DNA from: Bryobacterales bacterium
GTDB taxonomy: Bacteria > Acidobacteriota > Terriglobia > Bryobacterales > UBA6623
Assembly: GCA_022826925.1 (NCBI GenBank)
Contig: JAJDTX010000124.1
Location: 1-61,163 of the forward strand
Direction of reading: 5' to 3'
Length of the DNA: 61,163 bases
In this document: in pieces, positions 35,616 to 44,645 of the stretch
Numbering within the stretch: the first letter of the stretch is position 1
Layout: every line of letters starts with the position of its first letter
Translations under genes and position numbers: made by a program
The notes under the pieces: model-generated
Databases searched by the model: none
Seen by the model: only the letters and a program-made list of their open reading frames with translations
Told to the model about the DNA's origin: nothing

Positions 35616-36203
35616 ATGCGCGTCTTACTCGTGGCCGCCATGGCCTTGATGGCTCCAGCTGTCGGCCCAGCGCAAGAGCACTTGGGCAAGACGCTAGCCC
35701 AGTGGCAGGCCGATCTCGATAGTGCCGAGCAGATCGACCGCCTGCTGGCCATTAGGTCCATCGGCGAGATGGCAATCGGCCAGCAAGCCGGAGCCACCGG
35801 CGCGGTCCTTGAATCCTTGGGCCACGAGGATGGTTCCGTGCGCTTCTGGGCAGCGGTCGCGACGATCCACCTGCCCGAGTTGGACGCCGATGCTCAAGCA
35901 CTACTGAACAAGGCACTCGGTGACCCAGTGCCGGAAGTGAGGATCCAAGCGGCGCGCGCTCTGATCGGCACGGCAGCCGAGCCAGAGGCGTTGGGAATCT
36001 TGGCAGAGCTGCTCTCCCACCGCAATCGCGGCGTCCGTCTGCAGGCCGCGCATGCCGCTGACGCGATCAAGGACAAAGCCGCCCCTTTGGTCAAGGAATT
36101 GCAAGCAGCCACGAACGACGAGTTCGACTATGTCCAGCGCGTTGCGCGGCACGCGCTATGGACCCTGAAACAGCGCCCCTGCCCCTACCGGCAATGCGAG
36201 TGA
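35616..36203 (+). CDS. Secreted HEAT-repeat protein
   Basis: The 195-residue product has a signal peptide (MRVLLVAAMALMAPAVGPAQ) and three to four HEAT/PBS-lyase-type helical repeats: VRFWAAVATIHLPELDADAQ, VRIQAARALIGTAAEPEALG and RGVRLQAAHAADAIKDKAAP. HEAT domains are frequent at the C-terminus of acidobacterial and planctomycete sulfatases; here a free-standing one ends 16 bases before a sulfatase start, so the two probably act together. Role as a docking partner is inferred. Confidence 0.8.
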   Translation: MRVLLVAAMALMAPAVGPAQEHLGKTLAQWQADLDSAEQIDRLLAIRSIGEMAIGQQAGATGAVLESLGHEDGSVRFWAAVATIHLPELDADAQALLNKALGDPVPEVRIQAARALIGTAAEPEALGILAELLSHRNRGVRLQAAHAADAIKDKAAPLVKELQAATNDEFDYVQRVARHALWTLKQRPCPYRQCE

Positions 36204-36219
36204 CGCGAGCCAGCCAACG

Positions 36220-37833
36220 ATGATTCGATCCAGCATCACTCTCGGCACTCTGGCCTTGGCATGGACCTTGGCCAGCTTCCACCCGGCACTCGAAGCGAAG
36301 CCACCGAACATCCTGTGGCTGTCCATCGAGGACACCGGCCAGCAGGTCGAGCCTTACGACGCCTATGCGAGGACACCCAATATCGCCCGCCTAGCGAAGC
36401 AGGGCGTGACGTTCCTTGAGGCGTTCTCGCACTCCCCGGTCTGCGCCCCGACCCGCTCCGGGATCATTGCGGGAATGTATCCGACGGCCATCGGAACGCA
36501 CCACATGCGCTCGAGAATGGTCCCGCCGCCTTTCGTGAAGGCGTTTCCCGAGTACTTGCGGCGGCTCGGCTACTACACAACCAACAACTCGAAGACCGAC
36601 TACAACTTCGTCGTACCGCTGACTGCCTGGGACGACTCCGGCTCCAGCGCCCATTGGAAGAACCGGCCCGATCCGGACCAGCCGTTCTTCGCGGTCTTCA
36701 ACTTCGGCAGCTCGCACGAGGGTTCGGTTCGGCGCCAGTATGCGGCCCGGACGGCGGATCCTAGCGCAGCTATCCACGATGCATCGCAACTGCCGCTGCC
36801 GCCCTACTATCCCGACACGCCCAAGACCCGCGAGGCTTGGGCGGCGTACTACGACGTCGTCACGATCACGGACCGCACCATCGGCAAGATGCTGGCCGAA
36901 CTCGACCAGGCTGGCTTGGCCGACGAGACCTTGGTTGTTTTCTGGGGCGATCACGGCGTGGGTCTGGCGCGCGGCAAGCGCTGGATCTACGACTCGGGGC
37001 TCAAGGTTCCACTGATCATGCGCTGGCCCGGCCATATCGAGCCGGACACGCTGCGGACTGACTTCGTGCAGTTTCTGGACCTCGCGCCGACGATGATTTC
37101 GGCGGCCGGGGGCGAGCCGCCCGATCACATGCATGGGCGGGTCATCATCGGCGACCGCCAGGGGCCCGAGCCGGAATTCCTCTTCCACGGCCGCGACCGC
37201 ATGGACGAACGCTACGACATGGTCCGGGGAGTGCGAAACCGCCGCTTCCTCTACGTACGCAATTTCGAGTCCCATCGCCCGTGGGTGCAATTCATGCGCA
37301 CTCCCAGTCAGGGGCCGGTCTACCAAGAACTCGGGAGGCTGAAGCTGTCCAGCGGGCTCGGTGCGTTGGCGGCACCGTTCATGCAAGACACCAAGCCCTT
37401 CGAGGAACTGTACGACGTCGTCGCCGATCCGCACCAAGTGTTCAATCTGGCCGCGGACCCCAAGTATGTCGACCAGCTCGAGCTGCTGCGGGAACAACTC
37501 GTGGACTGGATGCGGAAAATGGACGACAAGGGCCTAGTGCCCGAACCAGAACTCTACCGGCGCATGTTTGAAAACGAAGACAGCGACGCAACGGCTACCC
37601 CGCTCCTGAGCACGAGCAATGCATCCGACGGGGCGCTGATGGTGACGGTGAAGGCTCAAAACGAGGGTGCCTCGCTGGCCTACCGGGTCGTCCCCAAGGG
37701 TGCCGCGGCACCGCCGCGCGGCGGTTGGCTGCTGTATGCAGAACCAGTCCGTATCGAGCAGGGAGAGTCCTTGGAAGCAGTCGCGTCCCGCTTGGGATTC
37801 GCCAACAGCCAAACCGCTACGTTAGCCAACTAG
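36220..37833 (+). CDS. Sulfatase, exported
   Basis: The 537-residue protein has a signal peptide (LGTLALAWTLASFHPALEA) and opens with PPNILWLSIEDTGQQVEPYD, where the metal-binding pair is ED rather than DD. The formylglycine motif is C75-A-P-T-R79 in SPVCAPTRSGIIAGMYP. FWGDHGVGLARGKRWIYDSG supplies later metal and phosphate-binding residues, as in heparan N-sulfatase-like enzymes. A C-terminal domain of about 70 residues (TPLLSTSNASDGALMVTVKA) resembles a chitobiase/sulfatase tail. It follows the HEAT-repeat gene by 16 bases and is closed by the hairpin at 37848. Confidence 0.92.
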   Translation: MIRSSITLGTLALAWTLASFHPALEAKPPNILWLSIEDTGQQVEPYDAYARTPNIARLAKQGVTFLEAFSHSPVCAPTRSGIIAGMYPTAIGTHHMRSRMVPPPFVKAFPEYLRRLGYYTTNNSKTDYNFVVPLTAWDDSGSSAHWKNRPDPDQPFFAVFNFGSSHEGSVRRQYAARTADPSAAIHDASQLPLPPYYPDTPKTREAWAAYYDVVTITDRTIGKMLAELDQAGLADETLVVFWGDHGVGLARGKRWIYDSGLKVPLIMRWPGHIEPDTLRTDFVQFLDLAPTMISAAGGEPPDHMHGRVIIGDRQGPEPEFLFHGRDRMDERYDMVRGVRNRRFLYVRNFESHRPWVQFMRTPSQGPVYQELGRLKLSSGLGALAAPFMQDTKPFEELYDVVADPHQVFNLAADPKYVDQLELLREQLVDWMRKMDDKGLVPEPELYRRMFENEDSDATATPLLSTSNASDGALMVTVKAQNEGASLAYRVVPKGAAAPPRGGWLLYAEPVRIEQGESLEAVASRLGFANSQTATLAN

Positions 37834-37847
37834 CCTGGTATGCGAGA

Positions 37848-37882
37848 GCGGGCCCCGGCGCTCGGAAAGCGCCGGGGCCCGC
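37848..37882. terminator. Strong hairpin, bidirectional terminator between convergent genes
   Basis: A perfect 15-bp stem (37848-37862 with 37868-37882, starting GCGGGCCCCGGCGCT) encloses a CGGAA loop. It lies 15 bases after the sulfatase stop and 30 bases before the end of the convergent cytochrome c peroxidase gene, so it can serve both strands. There is no T-run, so intrinsic termination would depend on the stem or on factors. Confidence 0.75.
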
Positions 37883-37911
37883 GACCGAAGCTGCCTGAAC
37901 CACGCAGCCGG

Positions 37912-38970
37912 TTACGGCAGGACGGGCTCTTCAATCGTGTATTCGACGTCGAGCGCCTTCAGGAACGCCATCAGGTCCGCCTTCTCTTCGTCGCTGAGGT
38001 CGGCGTTCTTGGCGTCAGCCAGGTTTGTCTCGTCCAGCCACTCGTTTTCCTTGCCACCGCTCAGCATGAGGTCCACGGCTTCTTCCAGAGTGGCAACGCT
38101 GCCGTCGTGGAAGTAGGGAGCAGACTTGGAAATATCGAACAGGCTGGGGGTCTTGAACGCCCCGGTATCCTCTTCGGCCTCAGTGACGTTGCCCCGCCCG
38201 ATGTCGGGACTCTCCGCGTCCATGCCGATTCCGACGTTGTGGAACTGCTTGTCCGCCAGCAGGCGGCCGTCATGGCAGTTCGTGCACTTGACCTTCTCGG
38301 AGAAGATCGTCCAGCCGCGCTGCTCTTGCTCGTTGAGAGCGCTCTCGTCCCCGGCCTGAAACGCGATATAGCGCGAGTTTTCGGTTGTCGTCACGATGGT
38401 CCGCATGAACGCGGCGACGGCATAGGCCACGTTGTCGGGAGTCGCCGGGCCGCCGAAGACCGCATCGAACTGCTCGGCGTAGCCGGGAATCTCGTTGAGG
38501 TTTGCACAAATATCTTCCATCGATGGGGCGCCATCGTTGCCGGAGGCACCCATGTTGCCACCGCTCCAAGCACCTTGGACTTGCTTCTCCAGAGCAGTGG
38601 AGCGCCCGTCCCAGTAAAGTGCGTCGTAGTAGCCGACGTTCCACATGGTCGGAGCCGCCCTGGTCAACTGCTTGTCGAACGCGCCCAAGGCGGTCGCCCG
38701 CCCGTCAGTCAGTCCGTTCTCCTTCAGATGGCACCCGTAGCACGACCGCGCACCGTCTCCACTGAGGCGCTCGTCGTAGTAAAGCTGTTTGCCGAGGGCA
38801 ACCTTGGCGGCGTCCATCGGATTGTCGGCCGGAACGACCATCAGTTCGTACCCAGCGATTTCGGGCCAAGCCATCTCGGCCTCCTCCGCTGGCGAATCCT
38901 CCATCCCGTCGCCGCAGTACAGCAGCAGAACAGACAGGAGCAGCAACGCGCACAAGCTCTTTCTTGACAT
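37912..38970 (-). CDS. Diheme cytochrome c peroxidase-like (MauG/CcpA family) lipoprotein
   Basis: The start is the ATG at 38970, seven bases after GGAGG; an upstream extension to 39141 is not supported. The 352-residue product has a lipoprotein signal with LLLYC (Cys19). Heme sites are C77-YG-C80-H81 and C229-TN-C232-H233, the diheme layout of bacterial cytochrome c peroxidases. Family segments include LGKQLYYDERLSGDG, APTMWNVGYYDALYWDGRS and FKTPSLFDISKSAPYFHDGS, the last containing the distal histidine. It would reduce peroxide or oxidise a substrate in the periplasm, using electrons from small cytochromes. Acidic, E/D-rich C-terminus. Confidence 0.9.
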   Translation of the reverse strand: MSRKSLCALLLLSVLLLYCGDGMEDSPAEEAEMAWPEIAGYELMVVPADNPMDAAKVALGKQLYYDERLSGDGARSCYGCHLKENGLTDGRATALGAFDKQLTRAAPTMWNVGYYDALYWDGRSTALEKQVQGAWSGGNMGASGNDGAPSMEDICANLNEIPGYAEQFDAVFGGPATPDNVAYAVAAFMRTIVTTTENSRYIAFQAGDESALNEQEQRGWTIFSEKVKCTNCHDGRLLADKQFHNVGIGMDAESPDIGRGNVTEAEEDTGAFKTPSLFDISKSAPYFHDGSVATLEEAVDLMLSGGKENEWLDETNLADAKNADLSDEEKADLMAFLKALDVEYTIEEPVLP

Positions 38971-39163
38971 CCCAGATCCTCCCCAGTTGTCGATCGGACT
39001 GTGCGCCGCGAGCCTATCGCAGCCGTGGCAGGCGACGGCGCATGGTGCCATTATAAACTTGACAACGGGCTGGGGCGACCGCGCCGAAGGCTTCAATTGC
39101 CGCGTCTGCCTCCGGAGCTTGGATCGCTGCTGCGTCTCCAAGCGCGGACTGGGTGCAAACGGT

Positions 39164-40801
39164 TTACAACGTGGGGATCGGCCCGTCTTCCGGGCCGAAT
39201 AGCAGACTTCTCGAGCTTGCGAGCTCAGCCGGAGGCAGGCGGACGATCCTCGGGGTTATCACTGCCAGAAGGTCCCGTCGGCTCCAGCGCCACTCGTTGC
39301 GCCTGAAGATCGCGCCGAGTAGCGGGATCTGGCCCAGCCCGGCCAAGCCTCCCCGCGTCCGGCTTCGCTCGTAGATCTGCATGCCCGACACGATCGCGAA
39401 CTCCCCTTGCCGCAATCTGACCTGCGACTGAAACTCGCGATTCGACAGAATTGGCACATCGTTGACCGCTCCGCCAGCCAGCAAACGAAAATTCACGTCC
39501 AAGTCCAGTGTCACCTCGGTGGCGCTGTGAACCGTTGGGGTGGCCGTCAGGTTCAGGCCCAGATCTTCGAAGGTCACCGACGGCGGCGGCTGAATGTACG
39601 ACGGGGACTGTGAAGCCGGCGCCCCAGAGGAATACTGCGCGGTCGCGATGGGGTAGCGTTCCCCAATCCTGAATTCAGCCGCCTTGCCGTGGAGGCTGCG
39701 AAGGCTCATTTCCTGCAAGGTCTGCGCGGAGCTCGCGTCGAGGCGAGCCAACGCAGATGCGTTACCCAAGGCAACTCCCAGTACTGTCTTTCCGCCGCCA
39801 ATTCCAACCAAGCGCTCGACGCCGGCAGCGTCCGGCATGGCACCGAACAGAGTGCTGAAGTTCGTCATCGGGAACGTGTCCGGCAAGTCAATGCCGGCGC
39901 TGGTAGTGCGGCCGCTGGACACCGCGATCATGCGCAACTCGATCACTACTGCCGCACTCGGAAGCGACAGGTCGCCTGCGAGAGACCGGGCGAGGTTGAT
40001 CTTGGCTACGGTGTCCCGCAGGAGTATGGCGCCGGCGGTAGTACCAGTCTGGAGGCGGCGTATATCCAATGCCTGCTGGATGGCCTGCACGATCTCAGCG
40101 GCACCCTCGGGACCTAGTGCGCCATCGAGCGGAATCGTAGCCAGCGCAACGGTCTCATATGCAGCGCGGCTTGGAGCCGTCCCCGGCACCACTAGGAACT
40201 CGTCATCGCTGATAGGCACTGCGATTGACTTGCCTAGAGCGCCCAAGATGCGCATTGCGCACCGGAACCCGCACTCGGACAGATCGGCCCGAATCAAAGT
40301 GTCGCCATCGAAATCCTCGGTGAATACCGCGTAGACGCCGAATTCTCGGGCGACATCCTCGTACGCTTGCCGGATCGAGTCCCGGAAACGGAACGCCGCT
40401 TCGTGCTGGGCATAGCGCAGCGTTGCAGGCTGGCGCGGCTGCGGGCCGTCTCGATTGACGGTGATGGTGGCCGCAGGCGCCGTCTCTTCCTCTGTTTCTG
40501 AGAGCGATCGAAACTCCCAAGAATCCGGCGCGAGAGCAAGCGCGGTCTGATATCGCCCGGCAGCGGCCAAGAGCTGGGCAGCACCGCGCCGAACGCTGTG
40601 CGCCGCCCGCACGTACTCGGCGTTCCCAGGGTCCAATGCCCGGGCGCGGTTGTAGAGCAGCAAGGCCTCGATGTGGCGCCCCTGCCGCTGCGCAGCGTTG
40701 CCCTTGCGGAACAACGCGTTGGCGGAAGGCCCTGCCCACACCCAAGGGACCAGCACCAAGGCCGCAAGTACGGCTAGCGATTTCGACCGGAGCGAGGTCA
40801 A
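39164..40801 (-). CDS. TPR-secretin domain protein (type II/III secretion secretin-like)
   Basis: The frame is bounded upstream by a stop, so the only start is a TTG at 40801, giving 545 residues. MTSLRSKSLAVLAALVLVPW is a signal sequence. Residues 27-100 form TPR helices (RQGRHIEALLLYNRARALDP). The C-terminal half has a secretin core: ELRMIAVSSGRTTSAGIDLP, PILSNREFQSQVRLRQGEFA and LGQIPLLGAIFRRNEWRWSR, ending in LLAVITPRIVR. It would form an outer-membrane pore for secretion or pili. No other secretion genes are nearby, so it is a stand-alone secretin. The first 16 codons and upstream 28 bases recur at 44.4 kb. Confidence 0.85.
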   Translation of the reverse strand: MTSLRSKSLAVLAALVLVPWVWAGPSANALFRKGNAAQRQGRHIEALLLYNRARALDPGNAEYVRAAHSVRRGAAQLLAAAGRYQTALALAPDSWEFRSLSETEEETAPAATITVNRDGPQPRQPATLRYAQHEAAFRFRDSIRQAYEDVAREFGVYAVFTEDFDGDTLIRADLSECGFRCAMRILGALGKSIAVPISDDEFLVVPGTAPSRAAYETVALATIPLDGALGPEGAAEIVQAIQQALDIRRLQTGTTAGAILLRDTVAKINLARSLAGDLSLPSAAVVIELRMIAVSSGRTTSAGIDLPDTFPMTNFSTLFGAMPDAAGVERLVGIGGGKTVLGVALGNASALARLDASSAQTLQEMSLRSLHGKAAEFRIGERYPIATAQYSSGAPASQSPSYIQPPPSVTFEDLGLNLTATPTVHSATEVTLDLDVNFRLLAGGAVNDVPILSNREFQSQVRLRQGEFAIVSGMQIYERSRTRGGLAGLGQIPLLGAIFRRNEWRWSRRDLLAVITPRIVRLPPAELASSRSLLFGPEDGPIPTL

Positions 40802-40829
40802 GACTGTAAGGAATGACGTTCAACTCCGC
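40755..40829. repeat. Direct repeat copy 1 (secretin start region)
   Basis: These 75 bases are identical to 44426-44500 (offset 3671). They cover the secretin TTG start, its first codons and upstream 28 bases. Similarity continues with scattered differences to roughly 40880. Confidence 0.9.
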
Positions 40830-41508
40830 ACGGGTGTGCAACGGGAACAGGGACGTTGGCGATGGCAACACGATACCGGGGTGGGTTCTAGTCGGTTGGC
40901 ATCGCCGCCAGCACCGACCGCGCTGAATTCCTAGATCTTGATGGGGTGCCCGACGGAGGGCGTGACCATCTAGCCTCACTTGAAAGGCAAGACTCCAGAT
41001 TCGAGACTTCCGTTGTAACTTCCCGCAACGTTTTGTGTTCCTTCATTAGCCGAGCCTTCACGAGGGAGGGGCAGCGAACGGTCGGGGTCTTCGGCCCCAC
41101 GCAAGTTGTCAAGGGGAACGCTTTGCTGCGACTTCGGAACGCCAAGAACATGACGCTGCGCGCTCCGCTCCGTCCTAGTCGCAGGTGGCCAGATCACACA
41201 TGGGCGTCACCGAGGCGCACCGTCTTCGACGCTTCCTGGTCACGACAGCGAACTGGGTACAAAGAGGTTGCCCTCTTGGAACTTCACACTGCCGTAACAT
41301 TCTTGAGCCTTGGGTTCGTCGCTTGGAATCAACACACTGCACACGCTCAGGGACTGCTGGGCCAAGGCATCACGGCATTCCCGGTGAACACACCCTCGGA
41401 GGCCAGCAAACAGAGCACCCAGTCACGAATCTCGGTGGGGATGGGGTCGTGTCTCGGCGCGAATTGAGGTCCAACTCCGGTGCTACACTTTGCTTGGGAC
41501 GTAGAGGC
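40802..41508. other. Region between secretin and metalloprotease, no reliable gene
   Basis: These 707 bases contain several open frames (for example plus 40946-41467 and minus 40888-41151) without family resemblance, signal sequence or good start sites. The first part matches the 44.4-kb repeat. A frame running upstream of the metalloprotease from 41185 is in phase with it but has a basic, non-conserved content. It should include the metalloprotease promoter. Confidence 0.5.
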
Positions 41509-44217
41509 ATGAACCGTCTAGGACTAACATTCGCAATGCTCGTCTGTTGGGGAACGACCTCCTTGGATGGAGCTCAAAATCAAGAAGAGTCTAATTCAGT
41601 CGAGTCAATTGAGGCTGACCCTACACAGCAGGATGAACAAAAAGAGGCTAGCAGCAAAGAAAAAGATCCTTCTACAAAGTCGTTCCAAGAAGTCGTTGAA
41701 GACATGGAAAAGCTTGATGGATTGTTTACGTTCTATCGAGATATAGCTGAAAACAAGACCTTTATTGAAATCAAGCCGGAACAATTCGAGAGAGACTATC
41801 TCTATTCTCAGAAGACAGAGCAAGCGACGGGCGAGCGTGGTCTCTATGGCACGAACATGGCAATCGATTACTATGTTGTCCAATGGCAGAGACTGGGTAA
41901 TCGCCTCCAACTGTTGAGAAGGAATTTGCGATTCCGAGCGGCAGAGAATTCCCCAGTTGTTCGAGCAGTCAGGAATTCATTCTCTGACTCCGTTATAGGG
42001 TCTGGCGAACTACTAGGCGAACCGAACCCAGAAGGAAGTGGAGTACTGGTTGATCTCCAAGAGGTCTTGTTTTCCCAAGGATTTAGTGAGGTGTCTGAGC
42101 AGATCAAGGAGGCTTATGGAACCAGCTATCAATTTGAGAAGAGCGATAGCAGTATTGTACTTCTGAAGTCTTTCCCTAAGAACTCAGAGATTGGGATACT
42201 GACCCAATTCCGTGCTGCGGAACAGAAGAATCCGTCAATTACCCTGCCGACCACAAAGTCACTAAATTTGCATCTGCGCGTTAGCATCGCATCACTTCCT
42301 GACGAGCCTTACATGCCCAGATTAGGAGATGACCGAATAGGCCATTTCTATGATACTCATATGGACTTCACTGACGACAGATCGGAAACACCGTACGTGC
42401 GGTACGTGCGCCGATGGAAGCTTGAAAAGAGAGACCCTGATGCGGAAGTCTCCGAACCCAAGAATCCTATCGTTTTCTGGCTCGAAAATTCTATTCCGCA
42501 CGAGTATAGAGATTGGATTCGCAACGGAGTTCTGATGTGGAATCCCGCATTTGAACGTGTCGGATTTAAGAATGCTATAGTCGTGCAGCAGCAACCTGAT
42601 GATGCGGACTGGGACCCGGCTGATATCCGGTACAACACAATTCGTTGGTTCATAAGTTACGACCGTAGTTTCGCCATAGGTCCATCCCACAGCAACCCTT
42701 ATACAGGTCAACAGATCGCCGCAGATATTAGCCTTTCCGAATCGATGGCTCGGCTCGGAGCGCGTCGAACGTACGAGCAGTCTGTCCATCCTGCTCAAGA
42801 GTTGGAGCAACTCAAGGCTGGTCTCGGAACTCGCACTGCTCTCGGGCTACAACCAGAACATTGCAACATCGGGCTCGTCGTAGTAGATGCCGCTCGGTTT
42901 GGCCTCGATGTACTTCTCACACGCCCGGGGTGGAATGCCGCAGAAGAGGAGCGATTCGTGAGACAGTTCATACAGTGGATAACCGCCCACGAGGTTGGGC
43001 ATACCCTCGCATTGAGACACAACTTTCGTGGAAGCACAGTCAAGCCGTTGGAGCAGCTAACCAATGGCGCGGATCCCCAGTCAGCCATGAGCGCTTCAGT
43101 AATGGACTACCTGCCTCCCTCTATTGCGCTTCCTGGGGAGCATCAAGGGGACTTTTTCCAAGAAGTCGTTGGGGAATATGACCACTGGGCTGTTGAATAT
43201 GCATATCGTCCCATTCCAAATGCCAAGACACCCGAAGACGAGATCCCTGAACTGAAGAGGATCGCGTCACGTATCTCGAATCCAGTTCTAGCTTATGCTA
43301 CTGATGAAGATTCCGGTTTTGGAGCGCGTGTGCTCGATCCCCGGAACAACGTCAATGACCTGTCGAGCGAGCCGCTTGCTTGGTTCAAGAAACAGTTCGA
43401 CCTCTCACGCGAGATCCTATCGAACATGGAGTCCAGACTTCTCCAGCAGGGCGATGGTTATGCGATCTTGAGACGGACAGTAGGTCACATTTGGCCACTG
43501 TATTTCTCAGCATCTCACGTCGCGATGAAGTACATCGGTGGCATCTACCATAACCGTGATCACGCGGGGGATTCAGCGAATCGCGTTCCGTATCAGCCAG
43601 TCCCGGCACAGGAACAGAGAAATGCCCTCAGGTTTCTTCGAGATAGGATCTGGAGTTCGTCAGCTATCGAAATTGCTCCCGACTTGCTCAGCAAGTTGCA
43701 ATTCGAACGCTTTCCAAGTTTTGAAAATCGGCAATCCAAGGCTAATCGCCTAGATTACCCGTTCTACAGCACCGTCCTATCGGTTCAGTCAGCTGCTTTG
43801 GACGAACTGTACAGTCCGGCCAAGCTTTCGCGCCTTCAAGATATGGAACTGCTACAAGCGGATCCTTCAAGCAGATTTCTCATGGCAGACGCGTTCATCG
43901 GGGTAAGACAGGCAATTTGGTCAGAACTTGAGACTCGGTCTAACATCGAAACATCACGGCGCAACTTACAAGTCAGGCATCTTGAGCAATTGATTAAGCT
44001 GATGTTAAAGGCCCCAAAGAATACGCCACGAGACGCAATAGCATTGGCTCGTTCTGATCTCATACAACTTCAAGCAGGAATTGATCGGACCCTACGTTCA
44101 CGCCAATTGAATCATTCCACGAGAGTCTATCTGGAAGATGCCCAAGCGAGGATACATCAAGTTCTCGAGGCGCGCTTAGATCAACAATTTCCTATCGGTG
44201 AATCGAGCGAAAACTAG
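41509..44217 (+). CDS. Zinc-dependent metalloprotease (DUF4953/DUF5117 type), AT-richer than its neighbours
   Basis: From the ATG at 41509 the product is 902 residues with a signal-like start (MNRLGLTFAMLVCWGTTSLD). The order matches DUF5118/DUF5117/DUF4953 proteins: DYLYSQKTEQATGERGLYGT, then PVVRAVRNSFSDSVIGSGEL, YIGSSH-less middle, then the metal site H494-EVG-H498-TLALR-H504 followed by NFRGS. The third zinc ligand His504 matches a metzincin-like HExxHxxxxxH, with alanine in place of the usual glycine. By hand count GC is 38 percent at 41701-41760 and 45 percent at 42481-42540, against 63 percent in a sampled secretin line. It lies between the direct repeats at 40.8 and 44.4 kb, consistent with transfer. 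Confidence 0.85.
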   Translation: MNRLGLTFAMLVCWGTTSLDGAQNQEESNSVESIEADPTQQDEQKEASSKEKDPSTKSFQEVVEDMEKLDGLFTFYRDIAENKTFIEIKPEQFERDYLYSQKTEQATGERGLYGTNMAIDYYVVQWQRLGNRLQLLRRNLRFRAAENSPVVRAVRNSFSDSVIGSGELLGEPNPEGSGVLVDLQEVLFSQGFSEVSEQIKEAYGTSYQFEKSDSSIVLLKSFPKNSEIGILTQFRAAEQKNPSITLPTTKSLNLHLRVSIASLPDEPYMPRLGDDRIGHFYDTHMDFTDDRSETPYVRYVRRWKLEKRDPDAEVSEPKNPIVFWLENSIPHEYRDWIRNGVLMWNPAFERVGFKNAIVVQQQPDDADWDPADIRYNTIRWFISYDRSFAIGPSHSNPYTGQQIAADISLSESMARLGARRTYEQSVHPAQELEQLKAGLGTRTALGLQPEHCNIGLVVVDAARFGLDVLLTRPGWNAAEEERFVRQFIQWITAHEVGHTLALRHNFRGSTVKPLEQLTNGADPQSAMSASVMDYLPPSIALPGEHQGDFFQEVVGEYDHWAVEYAYRPIPNAKTPEDEIPELKRIASRISNPVLAYATDEDSGFGARVLDPRNNVNDLSSEPLAWFKKQFDLSREILSNMESRLLQQGDGYAILRRTVGHIWPLYFSASHVAMKYIGGIYHNRDHAGDSANRVPYQPVPAQEQRNALRFLRDRIWSSSAIEIAPDLLSKLQFERFPSFENRQSKANRLDYPFYSTVLSVQSAALDELYSPAKLSRLQDMELLQADPSSRFLMADAFIGVRQAIWSELETRSNIETSRRNLQVRHLEQLIKLMLKAPKNTPRDAIALARSDLIQLQAGIDRTLRSRQLNHSTRVYLEDAQARIHQVLEARLDQQFPIGESSEN

Positions 44218-44472
44218 AGACCTTGATAAGGATGGAGTTCTCCTAGTGTAAAGCCGCGAGGAGAAACCAGTACTAACAGCCACTCCGACTCTCTTGGAAG
44301 AAACCGGCTGCCTGCATCTCAATACCGAACTCACCTGGGCGGGTACCATACACGGGCGAGGGTTCGCGGTGTCGTGAAGACTAGCGCTGAGCTCGCTTGC
44401 GCTTACGACTGCGCAAGGGACCAAAACCAAGGCCGCAAGTACGGCTAGCGATTTCGACCGGAGCGAGGTCAA
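44176..44472 (-). pseudogene. Truncated duplicate of the secretin 5' end
   Basis: The frame starts at the same TTG and reads MTSLRSKSLAVLAALVLVP like the intact secretin, then diverges into unrelated sequence (CAVVSASELSASLHD...) with no TPR or secretin domain. It overlaps the end of the metalloprotease gene on the opposite strand. It most likely marks a duplication breakpoint rather than a working gene; translation of a short exported peptide cannot be ruled out. Confidence 0.6.
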
Positions 44473-44645
44473 GACTGTAAGGAATGACGTTCAACTCCGC
44501 GCGGGTGTGCAACAGGAATCAGGGAGTTGGCGGCGGAAACACAATTCCGAGGCACGCACGCATCGGGGCGTCCTGGTAGCACCGACTGCCAGTGCACACT
44601 CCAGTCCCGAGCCGTGATCGGACCGCCTCTCGGTAGGTCCAAGGA
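44218..44645. other. Intergenic stretch with second repeat copy, no complete gene
   Basis: Apart from the repeat and the secretin 5'-end remnant, these 428 bases show nothing recognisable. The stretch after 44535 resembles sequence upstream of the secretin only weakly. Confidence 0.5.
44426..44500. repeat. Direct repeat copy 2 (secretin start region)
   Basis: Identical over 75 bases to 40755-40829; the match extends with differences to about 44414-44551. It reads on the minus strand as the secretin start codon and signal-sequence codons followed by unrelated sequence. Confidence 0.9.

Noticed and set aside
40946..41467. 173-residue frame between secretin and metalloprotease
   Set aside because: No family resemblance or good start; probably chance.
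41185..41508. In-frame extension before the metalloprotease
   Set aside because: A signal-like start at 41509 is preceded by unconserved basic sequence; no start or ribosome site supports it.
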